DNA of 32,221 nucleotides from contig JAKEEM010000032.1 in NCBI GenBank assembly GCA_022616535.1, forward strand, positions 1 to 32,221. Direction: 5' to 3'. Shown in pieces: positions 16,318 to 24,691 of this stretch. Below the pieces are notes generated by a model. That model saw only the letters and a list, made by a program, of their open reading frames with translations. It did no database searches and was not told the origin of the DNA. This DNA comes from Chlorobiota bacterium. Lineage in GTDB: Bacteria; Bacteroidota; Ignavibacteria; Tepidaquicellales; OLB5. Made by a program: the position numbers and the translations under genes. How positions within the stretch are numbered: the stretch's first letter is position 1; each line of letters begins with the position of its first letter.

Positions 16318-16435
16318 CTTACACAGAATATTTTAAAATTTGATATTTTTTCCTAAAATATAAAATTATTTATTCAATTTTTTCTTATCAAGTTGGTATT
16401 GCCTGAAAGAATAATTCATATTATTTTTACACAGA

Positions 16436-16690
16436 TTGGATAATGTAAGAAAAACATATTGCAGCTGCGGTGAGTGGCACGATTTCGACGAAGGCACCGT
16501 CAAAAAGCTTCGATGGAACGAAATTCCCGAGTACATTGAATGCCACGATTGCCCGGAGTGTAATCCCGACGTGCTGGACAATATGGAAGACCATGAGGAC
16601 GAAGCTTATAATGAAAACGTAAATATTGAAGATTTAAACGGAAATATGAATATTGAAGATTTTGAAGACGATTTTGCCGAGGAGTATTAA
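16436..16690 (+). CDS. small acidic Cys-rich protein, putative zinc knuckle
   Basis: An 84-residue protein that I do not recognise, with a TTG start. Five cysteines lie in two clusters: C9 and C11 (YCSCGEWH), then C36, C39 and C42 (ECHDCPEC). His15 and His37 are nearby. This can bind one zinc or a small metal site. The last 40 residues are strongly acidic and contain a partial repeat (NVNIED / NMNIED). It has no signal peptide. Its reading frame is intact and has its own gap on both sides, so I treat it as real, but there is no ATG alternative near the N-terminus. Confidence 0.55.
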   Translation: MDNVRKTYCSCGEWHDFDEGTVKKLRWNEIPEYIECHDCPECNPDVLDNMEDHEDEAYNENVNIEDLNGNMNIEDFEDDFAEEY

Positions 16691-16759
16691 TAATTTACTA
16701 TTGCTTTTTATTTAAAAATTAACTTACTTTCCCTTAATTAATTCGTAACTTTTCGTAAA

Positions 16760-17701
16760 ATGAAAAAGCTGGCGGCAATAGCCGCGTTAATGCTTTTTGT
16801 TTCTATGGAATCATATTCCCAGAGAATATTATTCCAGACCGATTTTGAAACAATCCCCCTTGTCTTCCCCGACAGCCTTCCCGCCGGATGGAAGAAACTG
16901 GATGTTGACCAGAACAATCCTGTTTTAGGATGGGCTGTGAATGATACTAACCAGCATTTCGGTGGTGATACTTCTGTCTTTAAGCCAAGAGCGCACAGCG
17001 GAAAAAAATGTTTGTTCATATTCTGGCTTGCGGGACTCGGAAACAATAATCTGAACGACGACTGGGTTTGGACAGACAGCTTGAGAATTCAAACCGGTGA
17101 CAGTTTGATTTTCTGGTGCCTGCTCGGCAGCACACCGAACATTGCTCCATATCCCGATTCCGTTCAGGTTCATATATGCACAGCACAAACGCCATCATCA
17201 ACAATACTAAAGCTTCAGACAATCAAAAGCAACGATTCAGCCGGCAATCCATTAAATAATAATATTTGGAAGGAGTTCAAATACAGCTTAAGCCAGTTTG
17301 CCGGGCAGACGGTTTATGTTGCGTGGCGTTATTATATGGTTGTCAGCCAGTCTTCAGGTCTTTGGATAAATATTGACGATTTATTTATCGGAAATCATAG
17401 TGCTATTGGTATTAAGCAAATCAGCGGCGAAATCCCCAGAAATTATGAATTGAACCAAAATTATCCGAATCCCTTTAACCCGTCTACAAAAATAAATTTC
17501 AGTATTCCGAAATCATCATTAGTTAAAATAACTGTTTTTGACCCTCTTGGCAGAGTAGTTGAAACAATAGTTAATCAAAATTTAAAGGCAGGGTATTATT
17601 CAGCCACTTGGAATGCCGGAAACCTTCCGAGCGGTGTTTATTTTTACAAAATCTTGGCAAATGAATTTACTCAAACTAAAAAAATGATTCTTGTAAAATA
17701 A
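16760..17701 (+). CDS. choice-of-anchor J domain protein with T9SS sorting domain
   Basis: A 313-residue secreted protein. The Sec signal MKKLAAIAALMLFVSMESYSQ is followed by a jelly-roll domain (about 22-215). It matches the cleaved-adhesin/choice-of-anchor J type: FQTDFETIPLVFPDSLPAGW, NDDWVWTDSL, VAWRYYMVV and WINIDDLFIG. The C-terminal T9SS tail begins near residue 222, with YELNQNYPNPFNPSTK and SGVYFYKI. Related domains in gingipain-associated adhesins bind host or surface ligands, but nothing shows the ligand here. The next T9SS cargo gene starts 10 nt after the stop, so the two are probably co-transcribed. Confidence 0.85.
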   Translation: MKKLAAIAALMLFVSMESYSQRILFQTDFETIPLVFPDSLPAGWKKLDVDQNNPVLGWAVNDTNQHFGGDTSVFKPRAHSGKKCLFIFWLAGLGNNNLNDDWVWTDSLRIQTGDSLIFWCLLGSTPNIAPYPDSVQVHICTAQTPSSTILKLQTIKSNDSAGNPLNNNIWKEFKYSLSQFAGQTVYVAWRYYMVVSQSSGLWINIDDLFIGNHSAIGIKQISGEIPRNYELNQNYPNPFNPSTKINFSIPKSSLVKITVFDPLGRVVETIVNQNLKAGYYSATWNAGNLPSGVYFYKILANEFTQTKKMILVK

Positions 17702-17711
17702 AATTTCATTT

Positions 17712-19934
17712 ATGGAGAAACTTCTACTAATTTTATGTTTTACGGTTTTAACAAATTTATATTCACAGTATTATTACAACCAATATGCAAATTTTGACGG
17801 TGTAAATGACCTCCTCATCGCCCCGCCTAATCCTGATTTTAATCTGGACTCAGCCTTTACAATTGAAGGATGGATTTTCGTACAGGATACAATAGGAACG
17901 AATAAAACTATAATAAGCACAGTAAACAGCAGCTTAAGCTCAGGCTATGCATTGTTAGTGCAGGGCTCAAGCTCAAACCCGGGAAATGCGGGTAAGCTAC
18001 AGCTTAATTTAAACGGAGGCAACAATAATTTTGTTCAAACTGCGGCAACACGCCTCGCTTTGAACGGATGGTCGCATTTTTCGGTATCCTTCCGTAACGC
18101 GGCACCAAATAATGATACTATCAGATTTTATATTAACGGAACGCTTATCCAATCCTTTACCTCAAATGTTCCGCCGCTTTCTAACAGCAGTGATTCTGTA
18201 AGAATTGGAAACTGGTATACTCCCGTCAATTTTGCCAATGCCTTAAGAGGCAGGCTGGATGACTTGAGAATTTATAAAACCGTGAAAACTTCGGCTATAA
18301 TTCCGACAGACAGGGGCATCCCCCTGGGCATGGATTTATTTTTTAACGTAAGTCTACTAAGCGGTTCTAACTATTACAGATTTCTTGTCTCAGCGTGGAA
18401 TTTTAACGGAAACGGCAATGACAGAGTAGGCAGTTATAATAACCTTTCGGCATTTGGAGGTGCATTTTACGGCGGTAACGGATTTAACCCCGATAATTAC
18501 AGAACGCAGGGTAATTACTATATGCGTTTCCCGGGCAGCAGCTGGCTTTCTGCAGATGACGGCACAAACAGTATATATGACCTCGATACTGCGTGTACAA
18601 TAGAAGCATGGGTATATATAGATGCGTACCGAACCCAGCCCCAAACAATAGTTAGTAAAGGGACGTCCGGCTATAGTTACATTCTGGCAATCGGCAGCTC
18701 ACCGTCCAATTCCCCGATTTTTATTTTAAATTCAGGAACAAAACTCATTCAAAGCTCAAAAGCAATTTTGCGGAGAGTGTGGACTCATATTGCAGCAACA
18801 TATGTTTCATCGACGGGGCAGATGTCTTTATTTGTAAACGGCGTATTGGATACTAATAGAACTTTTTCCGCCGGCAACATTAATTTAACAAATGATTCTT
18901 TTTATGTTGGCCGAAGCCTGTTTGGCGAATATATGTACGGCTCAATCGATGCGATAAAAATCAGCAAATATGCAAAATCACAGCTGGGGATTCAGAGCTT
19001 TCTTCACACAAGCGTAGATAACCTAAATTATTCCGGCGGGGCGGGACTTCAATCAAGCTATAATTTTGAGGGCAATACAATTGACAACATAAGCAATGGT
19101 AATATTCTTATCCCAAGAATCAACGTTTACTTTGAAAGGCTGAATAACACCGGAGGTGCAGGTGGCGCTGCGCAAGCTCCGCTTTTAAGAACATCGAATA
19201 GCGATGCCGGTTTCCAAAGCACAGCTTACTTTATAAGCAATAATAGACTTCACATTGGCAACGGAACTACAATAAGAGACTCTGTTTTAATCAACAATAT
19301 ATCCGGAACAAACCGCTTGTCGGTAGTGCTTCTTATGAATCATACAAACGCTGCTGATGTAACGGTGAATTTAAGAGCTCCAAATGGAACAAATATTAAT
19401 TTAATTGCCTCTCTCGGCGGAACAAACAACGATATAATGACCGTCTTTGATGACTTAGCAGATAGTCTTGCCAACACTTCACTTGTCCCGTTTTCCATGA
19501 GAGTTCGTCCGGTTATTCCGCTGTCATCACTTCCCCAATCAAACCAAAACGGATATTGGAGGATTTCTGTCACCGATAATGCCTCGACTGCGGATTCAGG
19601 CAGAGTTTACATGTGGGGATTAAAATTTATTTCAACCGTTGGAGTTCAAAACGGTAACGGTAATTTGCCGGATAAATTTGCCATGTATCAAAATTATCCC
19701 AACCCTTTCAATCCAGTGACAAATTTCAAATTCCAAATACCAAAAACTTCATTTGTAAAATTAATAATATACGACTTGTTTGGCAGGGAAGTTACAACGC
19801 TGGTTAATGAAAAATTAAATGCCGGAACGTATGAGTTTAAGTGGGATGGATCAAACTATGCAAGCGGGGTGTACTTTTATAGATTTCAGACAGATGAATT
19901 TAAAGAGTCAAGGAAAATGCTGTTTATTAAATAA
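17712..19934 (+). CDS. LamG-LamG-P-domain adhesin-like protein with T9SS sorting domain
   Basis: A 740-residue secreted protein. A short signal (LLLILCFTVLTNLYSQ) leads to two laminin-G/concanavalin-like domains. The first runs about 25-200, with NLDSAFTIEGWIFV and RGRLDDLRIYK. The second runs about 265-430, with DLDTACTIEAWVYI and GSIDAIKIS. Next comes a proprotein-convertase P-domain-like sandwich (about 495-650, with HTNAADVTVNLRAPNG and NGYWRISVTDNA), and finally the T9SS tail (MYQNYPNPFNPVTNF and ASGVYFYRF). No catalytic protease domain is present, so this is a carbohydrate- or protein-binding surface protein rather than an enzyme. Its T9SS tail is very similar at DNA level to that of the 6769-8622 gene. 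Confidence 0.85.
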   Translation: MEKLLLILCFTVLTNLYSQYYYNQYANFDGVNDLLIAPPNPDFNLDSAFTIEGWIFVQDTIGTNKTIISTVNSSLSSGYALLVQGSSSNPGNAGKLQLNLNGGNNNFVQTAATRLALNGWSHFSVSFRNAAPNNDTIRFYINGTLIQSFTSNVPPLSNSSDSVRIGNWYTPVNFANALRGRLDDLRIYKTVKTSAIIPTDRGIPLGMDLFFNVSLLSGSNYYRFLVSAWNFNGNGNDRVGSYNNLSAFGGAFYGGNGFNPDNYRTQGNYYMRFPGSSWLSADDGTNSIYDLDTACTIEAWVYIDAYRTQPQTIVSKGTSGYSYILAIGSSPSNSPIFILNSGTKLIQSSKAILRRVWTHIAATYVSSTGQMSLFVNGVLDTNRTFSAGNINLTNDSFYVGRSLFGEYMYGSIDAIKISKYAKSQLGIQSFLHTSVDNLNYSGGAGLQSSYNFEGNTIDNISNGNILIPRINVYFERLNNTGGAGGAAQAPLLRTSNSDAGFQSTAYFISNNRLHIGNGTTIRDSVLINNISGTNRLSVVLLMNHTNAADVTVNLRAPNGTNINLIASLGGTNNDIMTVFDDLADSLANTSLVPFSMRVRPVIPLSSLPQSNQNGYWRISVTDNASTADSGRVYMWGLKFISTVGVQNGNGNLPDKFAMYQNYPNPFNPVTNFKFQIPKTSFVKLIIYDLFGREVTTLVNEKLNAGTYEFKWDGSNYASGVYFYRFQTDEFKESRKMLFIK

Positions 19935-19969
19935 AATTGAGGAATTTTAAATCCCAGTTTTTCTACATA

Positions 19970-20000
19970 TTTGAATATCAATAATTTTATATTATATTTG
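19970..20000 (+). promoter_or_regulatory. Bacteroidetes-type promoter for the DUF1800-DUF1501 pair
   Basis: TTTG at 19970-19973 and TATATTTG at 19993-20000 are separated by 19 nt, the best consensus match I found in the window. Transcription would start near 20005, leaving a leader of about 27 nt before the ATG at 20032. Confidence 0.6.
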
Positions 20001-20031
20001 CTGGCATTTTTAAAATTTAAAACATAAGCGT

Positions 20032-21462
20032 ATGAAGACATCCAAAACCGGGCTGTTAGATCCTTATGTTCCCTCGCCAACCAAACCTTGGAATAAAAAC
20101 CTCGTAACACATTTGCTCAACAGAACGATGTTCGGAGCAAAAGTATCGCAGGTAAATACGGTCTTAGGCTTGACGCCTTCGGAGGCTGTTGACCTTTTAT
20201 TTCAAACTGAATCTCCTCCGCAACCGCCGGGAAGCTGGGTGACAGAAGCCCCTGATTTTAATTCGTCTTACAATGCACAAAGAAGGAATGAGCTTAGAAC
20301 CTGGTGGATGCGCCTTATGTATGAACAGCCAATTTCCATTCGGGAAAAAATGACTTTGTTCTGGCACAATCATTTTGTGTCCGAAGGTGCTACCGTTATT
20401 ATTCCCCAATATTTGTATATACAAAACGTTTTGTTGAGGCAGAATTGTGCCGGAAATTTTAAAGAATTGACAAAGCAGGTAACGCGAGACCCTGCCATGC
20501 TTATTTACCTTGACGGAAGGTATAATGTTGTTGGAAACCCGAATGAAAACTATGCGCGGGAGCTATTAGAGCTCTTTACAATGGGAATCGGAAATTATAC
20601 GGAATTTGAGGTAAGAGAAGCGGCTCGTGCCTTAACAGGATGGGTTCTTTCGGGCTTAGGTTCGGTTTTCGTTCCATCCAGACACGATTACGGGAATAAA
20701 ACATTCCTTGGTCAAACTGGGAATTTTGATGACAATGACATTATAAATATTGTCTTTAGTCAGTCCGTCACTGCAAAATTTATATGCGCAAAACTGTACA
20801 GAAACTTTGTAAATGAATCGTCTAACATGGCATATGCTCAACCGGTTATTGATGAAATGGCTAATATGTTGAGAGGCAATAATTACGAATTGATGCCGCT
20901 TTTAAAAACATTGTTTAAAAGCAAGCTCTTTTATTCGGATAATGTAATGAGTTCAGTGATTAAAAGTCCAATCGATTTAATGCTCGGTGCAATCAAAATG
21001 TTAAATATAATTTTCGATGCCTCAACCATTAATACCCGATTGAATTTTGTAATTTCACAGGCTTCAAGCGCAGGCCAGTATTTACTAGACCCGCCTAATG
21101 TTCAAGGTTGGGTTGGTTACAGACAGTGGCTCAGCACGATTGCAATGCCCATTAGAACATCCTTCTCCGAAAGTATAATTACAGGGCTCCAAAAAAACGG
21201 ACAGCCTACAGGCTTCTCAGTTGATGCTTATGCGTTCGGAACATCTTTTCCCGACCCCAATGATGCATATAAGCTCACTAAGGATATGACCGAGCACCTG
21301 GTTAGACTCCCATTAACTCCTAACCAGATTAACTTTCTGCTTGAGGTGCTGCTTGATGGTACAGTAATAAATAACTGGAACATCAATGACCCGCTGGCCC
21401 CGTCGAGAATCAAAAAATATTTAAAAGCTTTGGTTTATCTGGCTGAATTTCAGCTAATATAA
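20032..21462 (+). CDS. DUF1800 family protein
   Basis: A 476-residue DUF1800 protein. Marks are HLLNRTMFGAKVSQV at the N-terminus, REKMTLFWHNHFVSEG, YLDGRYNVVGNPNENYARELLELFTMGIG, REAARALTGW, and VQGWVGYRQWLS near residue 360. There is no visible signal peptide or T9SS tail, unlike its partner. The family usually sits beside DUF1501, as here (20 nt gap), and the two are assumed to work together. The biochemical role is unknown. Confidence 0.85.
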   Translation: MKTSKTGLLDPYVPSPTKPWNKNLVTHLLNRTMFGAKVSQVNTVLGLTPSEAVDLLFQTESPPQPPGSWVTEAPDFNSSYNAQRRNELRTWWMRLMYEQPISIREKMTLFWHNHFVSEGATVIIPQYLYIQNVLLRQNCAGNFKELTKQVTRDPAMLIYLDGRYNVVGNPNENYARELLELFTMGIGNYTEFEVREAARALTGWVLSGLGSVFVPSRHDYGNKTFLGQTGNFDDNDIINIVFSQSVTAKFICAKLYRNFVNESSNMAYAQPVIDEMANMLRGNNYELMPLLKTLFKSKLFYSDNVMSSVIKSPIDLMLGAIKMLNIIFDASTINTRLNFVISQASSAGQYLLDPPNVQGWVGYRQWLSTIAMPIRTSFSESIITGLQKNGQPTGFSVDAYAFGTSFPDPNDAYKLTKDMTEHLVRLPLTPNQINFLLEVLLDGTVINNWNINDPLAPSRIKKYLKALVYLAEFQLI

Positions 21463-21482
21463 AACTTTGGGGGTATCATAAA

Positions 21483-23030
21483 ATGAAAAGAAGAGACTTC
21501 ATCAAAACACTGGCAGTATCAGGCGCAGGCGCCGCATTGAGCTTTAACTCGATACCAGTTAAGGCACTTGGTTTCAATTCAGTGTTAAGCAAAGTGCTTA
21601 ACCCGTTTATCGAAACGGATAAGGTTTTGGTCGTAATTCAGCTCCTGGGGGGAAATGACGGTTTGAATACTGTAATACCTTACCAGGACAGCATGTATTA
21701 CACAAGAAGACCCGTGCTTGCAATTCCCCAGAGCAGTGTGCTGAGCTTGCCTAATACTGCTATGGGACTTCACCCTGCACTTACCGATATGAAAAACCTG
21801 TTTGTTGACAGCAAGATTGCAATTGTTCAAAATGTCGGCTACGCCAGCCCGAACTTTTCGCATTTTAGGGCTACGGATATCTGGCACACAGCTTCCAATT
21901 CAAACCAATATTTTACAACTGGCTGGCTGGGAAGATATTTAAGGGAAGAGTATCCGAATTATCCCAATACCATACCCCCCGACCCGATGGCTATACAAAT
22001 AGGCTTAAGCGCATCTTTATCGCTAATGTCTCAGGTTGGCGATATGTCGCTAACGTTTCAGGACCCTAACCAGTTTTATCAGTTAGTTCAGGGACCGAAC
22101 TATAACGGCTACGAGAAAGTTAAAACACTTGCCGGACCTGAGCTTGATTTTGCAAGAAGAGTTGCAGCTGATTCTTTGCAGTATGCAACCAAAGTGCGGG
22201 ACGCCTCAAATAACGGGCAAAATCTTGCAACTTACCCAACAAATAATTCGCTTGCCGATCAGCTTAAAATTGTCGCCCGCTTAATCGACGGCGGGCTTGA
22301 GACAAGGTTATATGTTGTTACAATAACGGGATTTGACACACACACACAGCAGCTAATTCCGCACAACACATTGCTTACAAGGGTAAACGGGGCCATTAAT
22401 GCCTTTTATACCGATTTATTTTTAAACAATATCTCAGGCCGAGTAGTTGGGCTGACACTCTCGGAGTTCGGAAGAAGAGTATTGGAAAACGGCAGCGCCG
22501 GAACCGACCATGGGACAGCGGCACCAATGATTTTATTCGGCGACCTTGTTAACGGAGGTATTTACGGAAATAACCCTGACCTTGTTAATCTTACCAACGG
22601 CAACTTAAGCTACCAGTATGATTACAGGCAGATTTATGCCTCGGCTTTGCAGCAGCTTTTTGCTGCATCGAATCAGGAACTTCTCAATGTATTATACCAG
22701 AATTTCCAGACCCTGCCGCTGATTGTTCCCCAGCAGGCGAAAATCAAACAGGGAAGGCAGACATTTTCATTAGGGCAGAATTATCCCAATCCCTTTAACC
22801 CGTCAACGGAAATTTCGTATACCCTTTTGAAAGACAGCCACGTAGCAATAAGAATTTTCGATGTATCCGGCCGGGAGGTGCAGACAATTGTTAACGAGTT
22901 TCAATCAGCCGGAACGCACAAGGTTGTATTCGATGTTTCGGGAAGAAGGAATTTATCAAGCGGAGTTTACTTCTACAAGCTTCAGGCAGGCGATTTCATT
23001 GATGTAAAAAAGATGATTCTGGTGAAGTAA
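21483..23030 (+). CDS. DUF1501 family protein with Tat-like signal and T9SS sorting domain
   Basis: A 515-residue DUF1501 protein, a member of the sulfatase/alkaline-phosphatase-like superfamily. The N-terminus MKRRDFIKTLAVSGAGAALSF carries a twin-arginine pattern (RRDFIK). The core has VVIQLLGGNDGLNTVIPY, HPALTDMKNLF, NFSHFRATDIWHTAS, TGFDTHTQQ and TLSEFGRR with GTDHGTAAPMILFG, so the family's His and Asp positions look intact. The C-terminal T9SS tail starts near residue 425 (LGQNYPNPFNPSTE, SSGVYFYKL). Most T9SS cargo use Sec signals, so the Tat-like start is notable. Partner of the DUF1800 gene upstream. Confidence 0.87.
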   Translation: MKRRDFIKTLAVSGAGAALSFNSIPVKALGFNSVLSKVLNPFIETDKVLVVIQLLGGNDGLNTVIPYQDSMYYTRRPVLAIPQSSVLSLPNTAMGLHPALTDMKNLFVDSKIAIVQNVGYASPNFSHFRATDIWHTASNSNQYFTTGWLGRYLREEYPNYPNTIPPDPMAIQIGLSASLSLMSQVGDMSLTFQDPNQFYQLVQGPNYNGYEKVKTLAGPELDFARRVAADSLQYATKVRDASNNGQNLATYPTNNSLADQLKIVARLIDGGLETRLYVVTITGFDTHTQQLIPHNTLLTRVNGAINAFYTDLFLNNISGRVVGLTLSEFGRRVLENGSAGTDHGTAAPMILFGDLVNGGIYGNNPDLVNLTNGNLSYQYDYRQIYASALQQLFAASNQELLNVLYQNFQTLPLIVPQQAKIKQGRQTFSLGQNYPNPFNPSTEISYTLLKDSHVAIRIFDVSGREVQTIVNEFQSAGTHKVVFDVSGRRNLSSGVYFYKLQAGDFIDVKKMILVK

Positions 23031-23051
23031 TAAATTCTAAAATTAATAAAA

Positions 23052-23075
23052 AAAGCGAGTCATGAGGCTCGCTTT
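23052..23075. terminator. bidirectional intrinsic terminator
   Basis: The 8-bp stem AAAGCGAG/CTCGCTTT with an 8-nt loop has T-rich flanks on both strands. It lies 22 nt after the DUF1501 stop and 14 nt beyond the 3' end of the minus-strand tRNA, so it serves both converging units. Confidence 0.75.
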
Positions 23076-23088
23076 CTTTATTATATAG

Positions 23089-23171
23089 TGCGGGAGGCGG
23101 GACTTGAACCCGCACGCCTTGTGAGCGCCACCCCCTCAAGATGGTGTGTCTGCCAGTTCCACCACTCCCGC
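23089..23171 (-). tRNA. tRNA-Leu (GAG)
   Basis: An 83-nt class II tRNA. The acceptor GCGGGAG pairs with CTCCCGC and the discriminator is A. The anticodon stem CCATC/GGTGG encloses the loop TTGAGGG, with GAG at positions 34-36, which reads CUC and CUU leucine codons. A short variable arm (GCGCTCACAAGGCGT region) and a T arm with GGTTCAAGTCC follow. The 3' CCA is not encoded. A 16-nt palindrome (23184-23199) lies just upstream of its 5' end. Confidence 0.95.
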
Positions 23172-23183
23172 AATTGAATTAGT

Positions 23184-23199
23184 AAAAATGTACATTTTT
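23184..23199. repeat. 16-nt perfect palindrome upstream of tRNA-Leu
   Basis: AAAAATGTACATTTTT is a perfect inverted repeat located 13-28 nt upstream of the tRNA 5' end, where promoter elements would lie. It may be a protein binding site or a chance AT-rich palindrome. Confidence 0.35.
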
Positions 23200-23285
23200 A
23201 AAAGAACTCCGCCTGTATCTTTCTAGGTAACCTTTCCCGCTAAATCTGGATTTCCTCGACTTCGTCTCGCTCAACCAGTATGGCC

Positions 23286-23316
23286 AGTGGAATTTATCCG
23301 CCTCAGGCGGACCACT
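23286..23316. repeat. nested palindromic repeat, copy 1
   Basis: The core TCCGCCTCAGGCGGA (23297-23311) is enclosed by AGTGG (23286-23290) and CCACT (23312-23316). The identical 15-nt core recurs at 26886-26900 with different outer arms, so it is a dispersed element and not a chance hairpin. Confidence 0.6.
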
Positions 23317-23452
23317 TCCGCAATCAGACCTAATTCTTTTCGATTTACAGTCTGAGTTTACAAATTTAACAATTCCTGCTTTTAGTTTAAAGATAAATCA
23401 CTCTGGTGAGATAACTTATTTACGCTGACTTTTTACTTCCCCAATTTTTTAG

Positions 23453-23460
23453 TAAATTTG
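23453..23460 (+). promoter_or_regulatory. -7 box candidate for the amidoligase cluster
   Basis: TAAATTTG fits TAnnTTTG, about 87 nt upstream of the ATG at 23547. I see no TTG at the -33 distance, so it is a partial match only. Confidence 0.25.
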
Positions 23461-23546
23461 TTAAATCCTTCAGTTTTAATCCCCAAAATATCATTTTTTA
23501 AGGCAGAATTTGTAAATTTATTTATATAAGGAGTAAAATTAATTAA

Positions 23547-24551
23547 ATGAAAAGAATCGGAATATTATTCGGACAGGAAAACACTTTTCCCCCCGCCTTT
23601 ATTGAAAGAGTTAATTTGAAAGCGAAGGAATTAAATGCTGATATAATTGCCGAGCCGGTTTCAATCGATAAGGTTGTTCAGGGCGAGGCGATGAAATACC
23701 AAGTTATAATAGACAGGATTTCACAGGACGTTCCTTTTTACCGGGCGTATCTAAAGAATGCGGCAATAAGCGGAACAGCGGTTATAAATAACCCATTCTG
23801 GTGGAGCGCCGATGAAAAGTTTTTTAACAATTCGCTAATGACAAAAATCGGTGTGCCTGTGCCAAAGACAGTTATACTGCCTTCCAACCAGCTGCCGACT
23901 GATACAAAAGCCGACTCATTCAGAAATTTATCGTTTCCGTTGGACTGGGATGCTATATTCGCTTACATTGGATTCCCTGCTTACTTTAAGCCTCACGCAG
24001 GCGGCGGGTGGAAGAGCGTCTATAAAGTAAATAATTCCGAAGAGCTTTACCGCGCGTATAATGAAACGGGACAGCTTGTAATGATGCTTCAGGAAGAAAT
24101 TAAATTCGAAGCATATTACAGGTGCTACTGCCTTGATAGAAAGGACGTTTGGCTCATGCCTTATGAGCCGCGCAATCCCCACCACTTGAGATACATTCAG
24201 GACGGAAGTGAGATTGACCCTGCAAAGCATAAAATGCTTGCTGACACTGTTTTAAAAATTAACCGCGCACTCGGGTATGACTTCAACACTGTTGAGCTTG
24301 CCGTAAGGGACGGCGTTCCGTATGCAATTGATTTCTGCAATCCCGCGCCGGATGCTGATGTTAATTCCATTGGGAAAGTAAACTTCGAGTGGATAGTCGA
24401 AGCCGCTGCTAATATGGCAATACGCAGGGCGTTAAATCACCGCGAGGGGCTCAACAACTTAACATGGGGTGATTTTGTCTACGCTTTTGCTAATAATGAA
24501 AAAATTGAAGAAGGAATGTATGATAAGTCGTTAATGCCAAATGCAAAATGA
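23547..24551 (+). CDS. RimK-like ATP-grasp ligase
   Basis: A 334-residue protein of the ATP-grasp superfamily, which joins a carboxylate to an amine or thiol through an acyl-phosphate. The pre-ATP-grasp part (about 1-100) includes NNPFWWSADEKFFNNSLMTKIGVPVPKTV. The ATP-binding K148 is in GFPAYFKPHAGGGWKSV, with the glycine-rich loop at 152-156, and LQEEI near 183 follows. Metal ligands E250, D262 and N265 are in TVELAVRDGVPYAIDFCNP. The substrate cannot be told from sequence. Downstream neighbours on the same strand are a GCS2-type ligase, an M29 aminopeptidase and another ATP-grasp protein, which points to a peptide-like product. AAGGAG lies 13 nt before the start. Confidence 0.8.
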   Translation: MKRIGILFGQENTFPPAFIERVNLKAKELNADIIAEPVSIDKVVQGEAMKYQVIIDRISQDVPFYRAYLKNAAISGTAVINNPFWWSADEKFFNNSLMTKIGVPVPKTVILPSNQLPTDTKADSFRNLSFPLDWDAIFAYIGFPAYFKPHAGGGWKSVYKVNNSEELYRAYNETGQLVMMLQEEIKFEAYYRCYCLDRKDVWLMPYEPRNPHHLRYIQDGSEIDPAKHKMLADTVLKINRALGYDFNTVELAVRDGVPYAIDFCNPAPDADVNSIGKVNFEWIVEAAANMAIRRALNHREGLNNLTWGDFVYAFANNEKIEEGMYDKSLMPNAK

Positions 24552-24601
24552 CAAATGTCAATTTGGCAGTAGAGTAGTTTTAACATTTTGGCTTGGACAT
24601 T

Positions 24602-24622
24602 TCCTGCCTGCTGCAGGCAGGA
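24602..24622. repeat. palindromic hairpin downstream of the ATP-grasp gene
   Basis: TCCTGCCTG and CAGGCAGGA form a 9-bp perfect stem with a CTG loop. A T-run follows about 8 nt later (GCGTTTTTC), so it might act as a weak terminator. It resembles in style, but not in sequence, the CCGCCTCAGGCGG repeats nearby. Confidence 0.5.
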
Positions 24623-24691
24623 CATTGCGTTTTTCTGTATATTGTTTTATTAATCAATAATATATAGATTGTGTGATTATTTAAATCATTA

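Larger units (their letters stand above)
23172..23546. other. gene-free interval with small palindromes
   Basis: This 375-nt stretch between the tRNA and the first ATP-grasp gene has no supported gene. It holds the AT palindrome (23184-23199), a loose CTGG...CCAG inverted repeat (23246-23278), the nested CCGCCTCAGGCGG palindrome (23286-23316), a TAAATTTG box (23453-23460) and AAGGAG (23528-23533) ahead of the ATG at 23547. Confidence 0.6.

Noticed and set aside
23052-23316. CRISPR-like repeat cluster around the tRNA
   Set aside because: The palindromes differ from one another and are not evenly spaced with unique spacers; no cas genes are in the window.
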